The position numbers and the translations under genes are program-made. A DNA stretch of 64,000 bases from assembly GCA_029204045.2 (NCBI GenBank), contig CM055064.1, forward strand, positions 2,489,912 to 2,553,911, written 5' to 3'. Under the pieces are notes generated by a model. That model was not told the DNA's origin. It was given only the letters and a program-made list of their open reading frames with translations, and searched no databases. This document shows positions 10,665-22,379 of this stretch, in pieces (positions within the stretch are counted from its first letter, which is position 1; every line of letters begins with the position of its first letter). The stretch comes from Tillandsia leiboldiana (Eukaryota > Streptophyta > Magnoliopsida > Poales > Bromeliaceae).

Positions 10665-13127
10665 GGAGAATGAATGGAAAATTTGGGGGAGGAAATTATT
10701 GTGCATTTATTTGGCGGCCGGAAGGTTTTTGCTTCAATTGGAGTGAGACATTGCACTGATGAAGGATGAAGAGAATTGGAAAAAATTACTAGAAGAGTAA
10801 GTAAGCTAAGAGGTTGGAGTAGAAAATGGCTGCCATGTGGAGTGTTTTTGCTGGTGATAATTTACTGATAGATGCAACATTCTGTTATATTGTGAGTTGA
10901 AAAAAAGATGAATTGATGAAACTACCAGAATGGTTGGTTGAACAATACTGTATGAACTTTACATAATAGAAGAAATTCTACTTATTATGGGAGTGGTAGT
11001 TTACTTGCACAACTAAGAACATTTTCTTCAATTAGGAGAAATGAAGGAGAAATGCTTCAAAAGTAAAACATCACATGATATGTTCTCTTTGTTGGAAAAA
11101 TCTGTTTGTTCTTTTAGTTAAATATCACTGTTAAATAATTTATTTCGAAAATATTTAAAGAATAATTTTTAAAATTTACATGCAAGATTCAAGAATATAA
11201 CAATTTAGAGATTACTGATTTTAGATGAGACATGTGAGTTGAGGCATGAAAAGCTTATCCCTCCACGTATCACCTCTATCGATACAACGATCATCAATAT
11301 CCAATAAAAATATAAAGAATAAGATGAAAACCAAAATACTTAACTCTCCAATAAAATGGCAAAGACTACACACGTCAGGTCGTGTGACTGGTGCCATGTG
11401 CACGTGCATGTCTTATGGATGGCATTACTATCACTCACGCAACAAACTTGAGAATAAAGGAGTAAATAAGATGCTAATGCTATATGTGATAGATTTTTAA
11501 TATGGGACAAAACTTCACACATAGTAAATTAATTAAGCATGGGCTCCAGATAAAGCCTATTTGATATTGGGCACTTAGAAAATTCATGAGGTAAAATAAA
11601 GTTTTAAATCAGAAAAAAAAAATATAAATACTAACACTCTTTTACTAGTGTATATTTTATTTTATTTTGACTAAAAAATTACATGAAATGATATGCTCAA
11701 AGGGTATTAGTATGGATTCAATCAACTACAAACTTTTTCATCGAAAGAACTGATTCAGCTAGAAGTCTCTTTTGTTCTGGATTGGAAACTTATCTCAAGT
11801 TTAAGAAGCCAATCGAACACAACTGAAACAAACGAAACCAAGCAAACATTTTGTAAATTCTTAAACCAGAGATATCTCTGATCGTACTTTAAATAGTATA
11901 GAGAATGTTCTATTAAAATTTCAGTTGATTTGAATGCCTCTACATCGTTAACCTTGCTAACTGATCATATCAACTATTAAATTGTTGATTTTAAATCAAT
12001 TCGATCGCTAGAGAAATGACAACGCAAAATTATAAAATTTATTTTCTAGATATTTTAAATTGGCTCTATTAGATTTGATTTAAAGTATTTGAAATATATA
12101 GAAAATAGATTTTGCTAATTTTCAATATCATTTACTTAGTGATTGAGAGCGCTGAAAATTAATAAATTTAATAGTTGCCGTGAGTTATTTATAAATTTAA
12201 TTGTGTAGAAATATTGAGATCACGTGAAATTTTAATAGAAAAATTTTTAATACTATCTAAAATAAGATTAATATATTTGTTTAAAAATTTTAGCATTGTA
12301 TCATTGATTTTTATGAGATATTTATTTTCGGGTCATTGATGATAGAGCTTTTGAACAAGCTCATCTTTACAACTTAGGGCCACTTTGGTATTGATGTACA
12401 TGTAACGCTATTTGATAAATAAGAGTTAGGGCAAAAATATATAGAGATATATTTCGGTAGGATCGTAAAAAATATGAATTTTTTATCGTACATAATGCAA
12501 TCTTTTCGCAATCCCAATAAAAGCACTAGAAAGGACTGTAAATAGTAAATCAATAAAACACAGAAATGAATCATCCTATAGTCGAGCACAAATTAAAATC
12601 CTCCTTTTTTTTCTGAGTAAAAATAAAAATATGTGAGTTATCAACGAATAACTTGTTCCTCTGAAATTTTCTCACAAATGGTGGTTCGAATTTTTATAGC
12701 ATAGTTTCTTACTCTCTCTCCTTCTTATTGTAGAGTGTTTCTTGTAATTTTTCATGCTATCTCAAGAATAAAGTTTCTAAACCGTATGATTGTTGATTAT
12801 TTTCTTATTAGGTACCCCGCCAAATGTAGTAATCTATTTCAAAGTTCAGCGGAGCTTCAAATCAAGATAATTCAGATGAGCAGAAGCTCCCTGGCATTTC
12901 ATGCTAACTAAGAAGTTGCGAAAATCTGAAAATATTGGACATGATATTAGACTAGAGAGAAGAAATCAGAACCCCCTCAGGTATCAATGATCAAATCCTT
13001 TGTCACTTACAGCACTAGGGAGGGTCGATAATTCGAACAATTCTACTTAAAAGCAGCACCTCTGCAGAACTGCACTGCACAAAACGGGCTGCTTGATAAA
13101 TTGACCTGGCACTAGGATCCACAGGTC
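10665..13127. other. Gene-less AT-rich region
   Basis: No frame longer than about 85 codons, and none resembles a known protein. Sequence is AT-rich without clear inverted repeats. Between about 12820 and 13127 base composition becomes more balanced, as in a UTR or an old gene fragment, but nothing can be identified. Confidence 0.35.
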
Positions 13128-13132
13128 CACAA

Positions 13133-13764
13133 TATTGGCTATTTATTTATGGGTTATAAATAGATCCAACTCCTGCTCGTGATAATAGGCACAGGAGACT
13201 AATAAGTTGAGTTGGGTAAGCCCAATAAGTTGAGTGGGACTGCGGTGCACAATAGACCTAACGGCAAGAGGCCCAACAATAGACCCAACGTCCAAGTGGG
13301 TTGAGTCCGGTCGAAACCCGTGGGCGCTGTTTTTGTACGCTTTAAGTGAATTAGTTGCGTATTTCTAACAGCTCGAGCTTTTGGAATTAATGGTTAGCGC
13401 CAACGATCCTATAAGTGGTATCAGAGCCTGGCACGGGTTCGATTGGGTTCGATTCCCACACAGTGCAGGTGTTGGGGGGGATTGTTGGCTATTTATTTAT
13501 GGATTATAAATAGGTCCAACTCCTGCCTGTGACAATAGGCCCAGAAGACTAATAAGTTGAATTTGGCGAGCCCAATAAGTTGAGTGGGGCTGCGGTCCAT
13601 AATAGACCTAACGGCAAGAGGCCCAACAATAGACCCAACGTCCAAGTGAGTTGAGTCCAGTCGAGACCCGTAGACACCGTTTCTGTACGCTTTTAAGTGA
13701 ATTGATTGTGTATTTCTAACCGCTCGAGCTTTTGGAATTAATGGTTAGCGCCAACGATCCTACA
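13133..13764 (+). mobile_element. TRIM (terminal-repeat retrotransposon in miniature), complete
   Basis: Two direct LTRs of about 281 bp, 13133-13413 and 13483-13764, flank only about 69 bp. The internal part starts with tggtatcagagc (13416-13427), the primer binding site for initiator tRNA-Met, and ends with a G-rich polypurine tract (about 13470-13482). The right LTR runs from TG to CA; the left one shows decayed ends (TA...TA). The flanking pentamers are CACAA (13128-13132) and CGCAA (13765-13769), a 5-bp target duplication with one mismatch. No protein is encoded, so it would need enzymes supplied in trans. Confidence 0.85.
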
Positions 13765-13769
13765 CGCAA

Positions 13770-14197
13770 TTCGCATCACACTAATGAGCAAAGAAAAACT
13801 AGAGAATCAACCACCACATTTTGAGTTCGGATTATATCTATGGACGAATAACAAAGGGAATTTAGTTGGAAGAAGAAAAAGTTAGGAGCAAGAAGTAAGG
13901 CAGAGAATTACGAAATTTGAGCGAGAAGACATTGCGCGCATCTCCGAAAATTTGGAAGATGGGTTAATAGTAGTTTATCCAACACATAATTCTATACATC
14001 TTCCTTTTCGGCATTCGAAAATCACATGCTCATTTCATTTCTGCCGATTGATTTTTTACAGGAAAACGAAAAATTTAAGAACATTTTCGACATGATAGAT
14101 ATTCTTGATCTGCTGAAAGAGGATAGACGAAATACGCGAATAAAGAAACAAAAGAAAAGAAAGGGAAAGCTAAGATGAAGCTCTCGTTGAATTCTCA
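13770..14197. other. 3' flank of the BZR gene
   Basis: Holds the probable 3' UTR of the minus-strand BZR gene nearest 14197. No other feature is seen. Confidence 0.35.
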
Positions 14198-15664
14198 TCA
14201 GGCATGATCAGCTCTAGTCCTCGAGCTCCCGAGAGTGAGTTCCAGTTCATCCGATCCGCATTCCTCGTGTATCCTCTCTCCCTCCCACGCCTTCACCAGT
14301 CCCTCTACATGGTTACTGCCGAATGCAAACTCATCAGAAACTCCGCGGCCGGCGGACCCGGGCATGACAGGGGAACATGCGCCGCTCCGGCCCGGCGTGC
14401 ACATTTGCGAAGAGCTCCCTCCCGCGACCGCCTCCTTGAAGAGGCCGAAGGGATTAGATGAAACAAGAGTGAACGTGGGAGACGAGGGGCCCGTGGAAGA
14501 GATCTGAATCCCCGCGAGCCACGCAGGATCGGGCCCGGTTTGGCGGCCGGGACTTGGCGGGGTGGAATTCGGCAGAGAGGCGCAATTCGGACTAGCCCAC
14601 GGCGGGCGCATATTCAGCTCATTGAAATCAGTCCTAAAACGGGGCGTGCGAGCAGTCGGAGAACTTATAGGAGGGGTCACCGGGGCGCTGATAGAGCCGC
14701 CCGTAAAGTAGAAACTAGGGAGGTGGGGGAACTTGGATGACGAGGCCGACGCCGACGCCGACGCCGATGACAGATTCTTGAGCCATGGGATGAGAGAGCT
14801 GTTGCTCGCATTGCTCATGAAATTACTGGAATGTGCAATATACGAAGAGGAGGCCGGGCTTGCCAAAGAAGAGGACGAGGGGCTCGGATTGTACGACGCG
14901 CGCGGGCTCGGCTGGTACGAAGAGCACGGGCTCGGCGAAGCCGAACCGCCGCCTACTATATCTGCATTCACAGGAGGGGGGTTGCATCCCTGCAACACAA
15001 TGATCAAAGAAAAGGCTGTGAGCCTTGCTTGCTCTCTTCTCTCCTCGTATTGTTTAATAACATTTTTTACATCTCTTCTATATGATTATTATTATAGATA
15101 TAAATAACATTTTTATTGATATTACAATTCACTAAATATATATATATATATAATTTTAGCTCAATTTAGTCAAAACATCAAATATCATCTCTTCTATATG
15201 ATTATTATGATTATTAATAAATCAATTACTTTATTGTTACAAAAAGTTGCAATATTATGTCTAATCTATTTAACGTAACTAATCTCGTCACCACGGTGGC
15301 CCCACCAATGCACACTGTGCGCCGGTCAAACAGCGCAGTTTAGCACCCCAGGCCGGCGCAGCACTGTCATTGCGCGCGGACCCCAGCGCACGTTACCAGA
15401 TGAAACGAATCACGGATGCACGCTAACGTGCGCCGTGAAAACATTTTTGCACCAAATCCTCCCGACTCCGAAACGTTTCTCGCAAAAACAGAGCGAGAAA
15501 AATCCAAAGAAGGAAAAATAAAGCTAAAAAATATATGAAAACTTTTTAAATTGACATCCCTGAAGGATATAGCTCTTAATTTACTTCTTCTTTTTTTTCT
15601 TTTTTTTTTACAAATATAATAAAAATAAAATAAAAATCAGAGAACCAACCAAAAATTCAATAAT

Positions 15665-15741
<77 letters not shown>

Positions 15742-16042
15742 TATATATAAATTTTATTTTTTTTTTAGATTTTGTCTAATAAATTATTTATTCATAACAA
15801 ATTTAAAATTTACGTAGCAGAAATACCTTGCGGTAGGTGGTGCCGTCGGGGTGGACAGTCCAGCCGGCCTCGGAGCAGAGGGCCTTGAGGACCTCGTTGT
15901 TGTCGCAGTGCTTGGGGAGCGGGTAGTTTCCATGGGCCCGCAGCCCGGCGTAGATCTTCGCCGCGATGGCACGCCGCCGCCGCTCCCTCCGCCGGTTATT
16001 CTCCCTCTCCCTCCACGTCGGCATCCTCCCTCCCGTCGTCAT
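14198..16042 (-). CDS. BZR1: BZR1/BES1-family brassinosteroid-signalling transcription factor
   Basis: Two exons, 16042-15827 (72 codons) and 14989-14198 (263 codons plus stop), joined in phase 0 across an 837-bp intron with donor gt at 15825-15826 and acceptor ag at 14990-14991. The 335-residue product is close to the usual family length. Residues 8-73 form the plant-specific DNA-binding domain, starting with a basic stretch rich in Arg (11-25) and containing KIYAGLRAHGNY. The Ser/Pro-rich middle (about 89-120 and 170-220) is full of S/T-x3-S/T sites of the kind phosphorylated by the GSK3-like kinase BIN2, and holds the conserved PVTPP segment. The C-terminus carries WEGERIHEE and the EAR-type repression motif LELTL (321-325). 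The family acts in the nucleus at E-box and BRRE sites. The symbol marks the family; which paralogue this is cannot be decided. Confidence 0.93.
15670..15737. repeat. (TA)n microsatellite in the BZR intron
   Basis: About 67 bp of alternating AT inside the only intron of the BZR gene, about 90 bp from the donor site on the transcribed strand. The same intron holds a GC-rich block at about 15285-15440. Confidence 0.9.
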
Positions 16043-17699
16043 CCCCTGATCGATCGCAAATTTTCGACGGACAGAGAAAGATCACGACGGAGAAGAAGAA
16101 GAAGATGGTCGAGGAAGCTTGATCTTGTTGTTCGCGTAGATCTGAGTTATAAGAAATGGAGTTGAAGTGGAGGAGAAAAAAAAAAAATTTAAAAAAGAGA
16201 GAGAGAGAGAGAGAAGAAGAAGGACAGGAGAAGTCCAAGTAGAAGGACCAATTGGATTCGTTAGGGGGGGTGGGGTGGGGGTGGGGTTGAGGAGCTATGG
16301 GAGTAAAGGTACAATCATATAAATGAGCGACCAATGCTACCCGTACATCTCCTGCTCGAGATATTGCTGTTTTATATTTGTGGTCTAGTTTACTTTTATA
16401 TTGAATGAAACAGGTAATATGTTAATTATTTTTTTAAAAAAATATTATCCGTATATTCGGAGGGGTGATAATGTGAATGAAGTGTATTTTATTGATCATT
16501 TAAAAATAATTAATAAAATTTATTTTATTCTAAAATAAATAAGGTGTAAAATATATATTTATTTTAGAGTATACATCTAGTATTTTTTCATATAAATATA
16601 TAAGGATAATACGATTGATATATCCTATTTCAGATATATGATATATATTTTATCTATTAGGATAAAAAAAAAATTATTGTTCATTTTAAAATGATAAGTA
16701 AAATTTATCTTATTTTAAAATAGATGAAATATAAAATATAAACCCGATTTTGAATGTATACAAAATATTTTTTTTAAATATAGATGTGTGTGTTTTTTTT
16801 AAAAAAAAAGAAAAAAAAATTCTTAACATGGACTATTTCAATGGAGTGTGCTTGTCAACTGCAAATTAATAAAAAATTTGATAATTAATATTTAATATTT
16901 TAAATTTTAAATATAATTATTTTATATACTAACAAATTTAATGAAATAAATAATATGTTATTTAAAAAAAATATATAGAGATTTTATAACTTTTCTTTTC
17001 TATTAGTATTTTTTAATTTTAAATTTTTAAATTAAATAATTTTTATCAAATAAATTAAAATTATGAATATATTCATTAAATAATTTAATTATGTTAATAA
17101 AAAAAATAAAATAAAATAAAATAAAATAAGGGCGTCATTCCAATGGCCTATAGCATTAACCTACATTTTTACTCCGCTCGCATTCCTCAAGCGCAAAATG
17201 CCCATGGAGATTCTCGCAAAGTACGGTTGTACCACCGATTATAGATCGGGAGCTCGCTTTAGACAGAGGGGTAGAATTGTAATTTCAGCAGAAAAATTAC
17301 TGCAGGGGGAGGGGGCCGCGTTGATGCAATCATGAAGAGGCCGGATGTGGAAATCGGAGCAGGTGTCGCGAAATTCGATACCAGATGCATTTGGGAAAGT
17401 GGGAAAAGTAGTGGTCCACTCGAAATCTGCGTGATTGCTAAAAAAAAAAAAAAAAAATTATAATAATTGTAGAGAAATTGAGTAGAAAATTATTTCCATT
17501 TTTCAAATCACATTTATTTTGAATTATTTTTTAAAATAAATTATATTATTCACGTTATTAAAATTTTGTGTGTTAATATATTATAAAAAAAATATTATAA
17601 ATATATGCATATTTTAGACAATATGAAAGTTGTTGGGAGGGGGGAAGAGAGAGAGAGGAGCACATTTTTTGTGTTCGTTTTTTTTTTTTTTAAAAAAAA
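16043..17699. other. Upstream region of the BZR gene, then AT-rich DNA
   Basis: The first 200 bp (16043-16260) are purine-rich, with a GA run at about 16199-16220, as expected for a 5' leader read on the minus strand. From about 16400 to 17130 the DNA is AT-rich with an (AAAAT)n run near 17100. A more balanced patch at 17140-17440 has no recognisable coding content. Confidence 0.35.
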
Positions 17700-17810
17700 A
17701 AAAAGGGTGAGCCGTTGCTTTGACGAACCACGCTTTATTAAACTTCAGTTGCGGCTCATCCGCTGTTCTTGCGGCGAATACCGAACAGCATACGCCATCC
17801 AATAGTACGG

Positions 17811-17985
17811 TGACACGTGGAAGGAACTGCAAAGGTGGCGTGGAGTGTTGGCGGGAAAGAGGAGCGGGGGGCGCCACGTGTGGGGACGTCACGGCGCGAA
17901 GCGGGTGCGCGGGACGGCGAGGCGGGTCACCCGATCCACGTGACGTGGGCCCCTCCCCGCCCCCCGCGGAGCACGAATTATAAAG
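17811..17985 (+). promoter_or_regulatory. Promoter-like island with G-box/ABRE cluster and TATA box
   Basis: A GC-rich island in AT-rich DNA holds several ACGT-core elements: GACACGTGG (17812-17820), CCACGTGTGG (17874-17883), GACGTCAC (17885-17892) and the double site CCACGTGACGTGGG (17936-17949). A TATAAAG box follows at 17979-17985. This matches abscisic-acid-responsive plant promoters, where bZIP factors bind paired ACGT sites. No recognisable gene follows; the only frame of note is a 33-codon one at 18044. Confidence 0.5.
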
Positions 17986-18043
17986 CGGAGAAAGAGGAGC
18001 AGGTGGTGGGGACGCACTAGTTTGTACGTGTAACGTACGTTCC

Positions 18044-18145
18044 ATGCACCGCATCTCTAAAACAGTTCAACAAAAGCTTCAAAATTTTCAATTTATTTTT
18101 TTCCTTCTTCTCTTTTTCATTTGCCTCTTTTTGAATGTTGCTTAA
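18044..18145 (+). other. Short hydrophobic reading frame downstream of the ABRE island
   Basis: The first ATG after the TATA box at 17979 opens a 33-residue frame. Its C-terminal half (about residues 16-33) is a run of Phe, Leu and Ile that could span a membrane. The underlying DNA is T-rich, so the hydrophobic run could be a by-product of base composition. No known family is recognised. Listed because the promoter-like island has no other obvious product. Confidence 0.15.
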
Positions 18146-18963
18146 AAATCTCCTTACCTCAAGCACTCCCTAAATTTACTTTATTAAATATATTTTATAA
18201 AATAATTTTATTTAAGTTTTTTAATTTTTAAAAACTATTTAAAGATAGCATATATGTAATTTTGATATATTTAAATCTTAGGCGTCGTTTGATTTTGATA
18301 TAAGAAAAAAAATTAATTTTTTTTTCTTTTCTTTATATTCAAACATAATTTTGAAAGAGAGAAAACAGTCGTTCTTCTTTTAACAAATAAGCTGGTATAA
18401 GTTTACAATTGTTTTTTTATTTTTTATTTTTTTGTTTAGAGAATAAATTTGTTTCTACTTCAAAACAAACTTAATTAAAATGAATATAATTTTAATTATT
18501 ATATTAACTATATAATTAATTTAATATTTTAATGAATTTAATTATTTTATTAACTAATTATTAAATAATTAAGTAATTAATTTATTAAATTATTAAATTA
18601 CTTATAATTAATTAAGTTATTAATTAATAATATATATTATCAATTATTTTATTTAATTAATATTTAAAATTATCTAAAGTTACCTAAGGTATTATTAGTT
18701 ATCAAATTTTTAGCATTGGCATATGAGGCGTTCGAATGCACCGGGAGCAGGGAATAATAGAGAAACAGGCGAAGTGGGGACCACAAGGTGGAGAAATCGC
18801 AGAGCGGCGGGGTCACGTGAAGCAAGGGCGAAACTTAGTCAAGCGGGCTTTAAGCTGTGGGCCCCGTCTTTTTTTTTTCCTTTTTTTTGTTTTGTGGACC
18901 CAACGTGTCACAGCCGTAAACGGTTGGAAAATTCCGTTACGGAGAAACGGACTGGTATTAAAG

Positions 18964-18999
<36 letters not shown>

Positions 19000-19240
19000 G
19001 ACGAGAGAGGTTCGTCGAAGAGTTGGTTAGACCGGTTTACTATATTTTGATGAGTATAATATTTTTTTATTTATAATTTTTTTATTTTTGAATAAAAAAG
19101 TGTATAGCTAAAATGATAATGGTTCTTTTAGAATTTAGTGAATTGTTGATAAAATAGTATAAATTTTAAAAGGCCACTATAATTCTAATCGTAAATTTTT
19201 TTATTTAAAAGTCAAAAATTTATAAATACGAAAGAATTTA
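18146..19240. other. AT-rich intergenic DNA with a GC-richer patch and a poly-A run
   Basis: From 18146 to 18720 the sequence is AT-rich. A GC-richer patch at 18725-18960 contains GGTCACGTGAAG and ends in a run of more than 30 A (18964-18996), which may mark the 3' end of an unrecognised retroposed sequence. No protein can be assigned. Confidence 0.35.
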
Positions 19241-19242
19241 TA

Positions 19243-19248
<6 letters not shown>

Positions 19249-19284
<36 letters not shown>

Positions 19285-19802
19285 CACGGAGAGAGCTAGT
19301 CTATTATATAATATTTTGTATAAAAGTTTCATGCTATCAAATTATTTTTCTTTCAAATCGTTTTGTTATATTTGATTTATAATATTAAAAATATCTAAAA
19401 ATTAATTTTTATTATTTTTTAATATTATTTATATATTAAATAAATAGTTTAAAGATAAACGGCCGAAAATAAAAATTTCATAAAAAATAATGATAAAATA
19501 TTTAAATTTTAAATCAGAAGTTTTAATTAAATTTTTTTATTAAATTTTCATACTATTTGAATTATTCTACACTTCCGTGCTACCAATGGTATAGTAGCCG
19601 GACTATATATATATATATATATAGAGAGAGAGTGTGTGTGTTTAGTTGGAATGCTATCGATATTACCAAATAATTGGTATATACTACTAAATTTTTTACC
19701 ATTAGATCTATCTCTTTGATTATTTTCATCTCTTAGATTATACTATTCAACCAACCACCCACTAAATACTAGAGAACCACAATCGATAGCATAATAGCCT
19801 AG

Positions 19803-19888
<86 letters not shown>

Positions 19889-20334
19889 ACTATGGTATTT
19901 TTAAAAATCCCAAGTATTCGTTATTTTCAAATTTTTTACCATTAGATTTAATCTTTAAATTAATTTTATTTTTTTAGATCATATTATTTTATCAATCACC
20001 TACTAAATTTTAGAAAACTACTCTTATCCTAATATTATAAATTTTTATTTAAAAATAAAAAATTTACTACCACTAATGACTTGATGATTTTAAAAATATA
20101 TAAACTCAATTAATTAATTATATATATATATATATATAAAACTTATATACTTTCAAAAGTACAAGTCAAATTATACTTGTGAATTTTTTACTATTGAATT
20201 TATATTAAAATTTGGACAATTATAAAGTCAACTAAGGAAAGAGAAAAAGATAGTACAATTGCACAAATCTCAATGCAAATTTAATGGTAAAAAATTCACA
20301 CATGGTTGGGCTTGTGCTTTTGAAAGTATACAAG

Positions 20335-20386
<52 letters not shown>

Positions 20387-20551
20387 CAATGCTACATGTA
20401 CACCCCGAAGGGGTGTACATCATACACCTCCACCATTTTAATGATGCCGATATTTTTTACGGGTCACATCGAGTGACCCATCATCACACCCCCACCCTTA
20501 GATGGGTGGGGTGTATGATGTACACCCCGAAAGGGGTGTACACAGCATTTT

Positions 20552-20635
<84 letters not shown>

Positions 20636-21101
20636 TGATTATTATGCTTTTAAAAGTACAAAACAGTTGGTGCTTGTAAGTTTTTTATCGTTAGATATAT
20701 CAGTTTGATTAATTTCACATCTTAAATCATACTATTTCACTAGCCACCCACAAAATTCAAGAACTCCACTATCATCATAACAGCACATTTTTTCATCCAA
20801 AAATTAAAAATCTATAAGTACTAATACCTTGATACTTAAAAAAAAATAGAAGCTCAATCATAGAGAGAGAGAGAAAGAGAGAGAGATTACTATGCTATTA
20901 ATAGCACTAAGTTATTGGTACTATTAGATTTTTAAACCTTGGATGAAAAAAAGTGCGGTTAGAATGATAGTTGGTCTTCTGAATTTAATGGGTGATTAGT
21001 AAAATAATATGATCTAAGGGATGAAATTAGTAAAAATAATAGATTTAATAGTAAAAAATTATAAATATTAATTATTTGATACTTTTACAAATATAATAGT
21101 C

Positions 21102-21141
<40 letters not shown>

Positions 21142-21160
21142 TATATATATATATATATAT

Positions 21161-21209
<49 letters not shown>

Positions 21210-21420
21210 ATATATATAGTAGAGCTTATATATTTTTAAATTACAAGTTTATCCATACTTGTAAATTTTTTATCATAAGATTTGCATTGGGATCTATATT
21301 ATTATAAAAGCATTTAATGAGAGAGAGAAAGAAAATACAATTCTACAAATTCAACACAAATTCAATGGTAAAAAATTCACAAATATTGATAAATTTGTGT
21401 TTTTGAAAGTATATAAGCTC

Positions 21421-21477
<57 letters not shown>
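19249..21477. repeat. Mosaic of (TA)n tracts and small foldback elements
   Basis: (TA)n tracts lie at about 19249-19280, 19600-19620, 19805-19886, 20338-20383, 20554-20632, 21105-21218 and 21423-21477. Between them sit short elements: 19635-19804 (starting ttggaatgctatcgata), 19890-20120, 20140-20337 (a foldback with tgagatttgtgc-type arms), 20385-20553 (GTACACCCC family), 20635-20870, 20890-21104 and 21218-21424. Several recur elsewhere in the window, again beside (TA)n. No coding capacity; open frames such as 20284-20679 are microsatellite translations. Confidence 0.8.
20385..20553 (+). mobile_element. GTACACCCC nested-palindrome MITE, copy 1
   Basis: About 169 bp bounded on both sides by (TA)n. 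The ends pair with each other, and each end is itself a palindrome (gtacaccccgaaggggtgtac on the left; a similar one on the right). The centre holds a third palindrome, gtcacatcgagtgac, and a fourth around cacccttagatgggtg. No coding capacity. Confidence 0.75.
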
Positions 21478-21480
<3 letters not shown>

Positions 21481-22123
21481 GGACGAAGCCAGAATTTAAT
21501 CATGAGGGGGGCCAAAATATATGTAAATAAAAATTTTAGCAGATAAATATAATTTTATCTAATCAATTTTTTTTAAAAAAAATTATTAATTTAATAATTA
21601 ATGTAAAAATATTAAAATTAATTTTTAATTACAGATATTTAATTTTAATTATTTTATTTATATTATTATATTTAAATAACTATAAATTATATTAAATCTA
21701 ACAGTAATTCAGTTAGCGATTGATCTATTTCTGAGTATTTTTAATAAATAAAATTATAATATTTAATGATTATTAGATCAAATGGTTATTAAATTTAATA
21801 TAATATTTTATTTTGTTAAATAAAATAGCTCACTAGGTAGAAATAAAAAAAAAAAAAAAAAATTGGAGTTAAGGGATGTATTTCAAAATACCTTATAAGT
21901 ATGCGACTCTTAATATATTTTGACTTATTTAAAATATATATAGAGAAGAAAATATATATATATATTGGCACCAAAAATAAATTAAGCAAATATTAAAAAG
22001 CTGAGGGGGGCCATGGCTATCTAAATTTTTTTTTATTAAATTAGTACTTAGAACTAATAAGTAATATTAAAAAGTTGGGGGGGGGCCATGGCCCCTTTGG
22101 GCCTTAACATAGCTTCGTCCCTG
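21478..22123. mobile_element. hAT-like non-autonomous DNA transposon
   Basis: The 646-bp element starts CAGGGACGAAGCCAG and ends with sequence whose complement reads CAGGGACGAAGCTAT, giving a 12-bp perfect terminal inverted repeat of a type common in plant hAT-like elements. It sits inside a (TA)n tract, so any 8-bp duplication is TATATATA and cannot be proved. The ggggccatgg string occurs twice near the right end. No transposase is present. Confidence 0.6.
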
Positions 22124-22142
22124 TATATATATATATATATAT

Positions 22143-22311
22143 GAAATGCTACTTGTACACTCCCAAGTGGGGTGTACATCCTACGCCCCACTCATCAAAG
22201 GGTGGGTGAATTTCACCGGTCACTTCGAAGTGACCAGTAAGTTAGTCCCCACCCTTGAATGGGTGGGGTGTAGAATGTACACCACACTTGGGGGTGTACA
22301 AGTGGCATTGC

Positions 22312-22315
<4 letters not shown>
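22143..22315 (+). mobile_element. GTACACCCC nested-palindrome MITE, copy 2
   Basis: Same architecture as the copy at 20385 but diverged: the left palindrome is gtacactcccaagtggggtgt and the central one is gtcacttcgaagtgac. (TA)n lies on both sides (about 22124-22141 and 22315-22361). Confidence 0.7.
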
Positions 22316-22364
<49 letters not shown>

Positions 22365-22379
22365 GAAAGAAAACAAAAG

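Noticed and set aside
13430..13470. gggttcgattccc, resembling a tRNA T-arm
   Set aside because: It lies in the internal part of the TRIM, and no acceptor stem or anticodon arm can be built around it.
20284..20679. 131-codon frame with Ile-Tyr repeats
   Set aside because: It is a translation of (TA)n microsatellites and a MITE.
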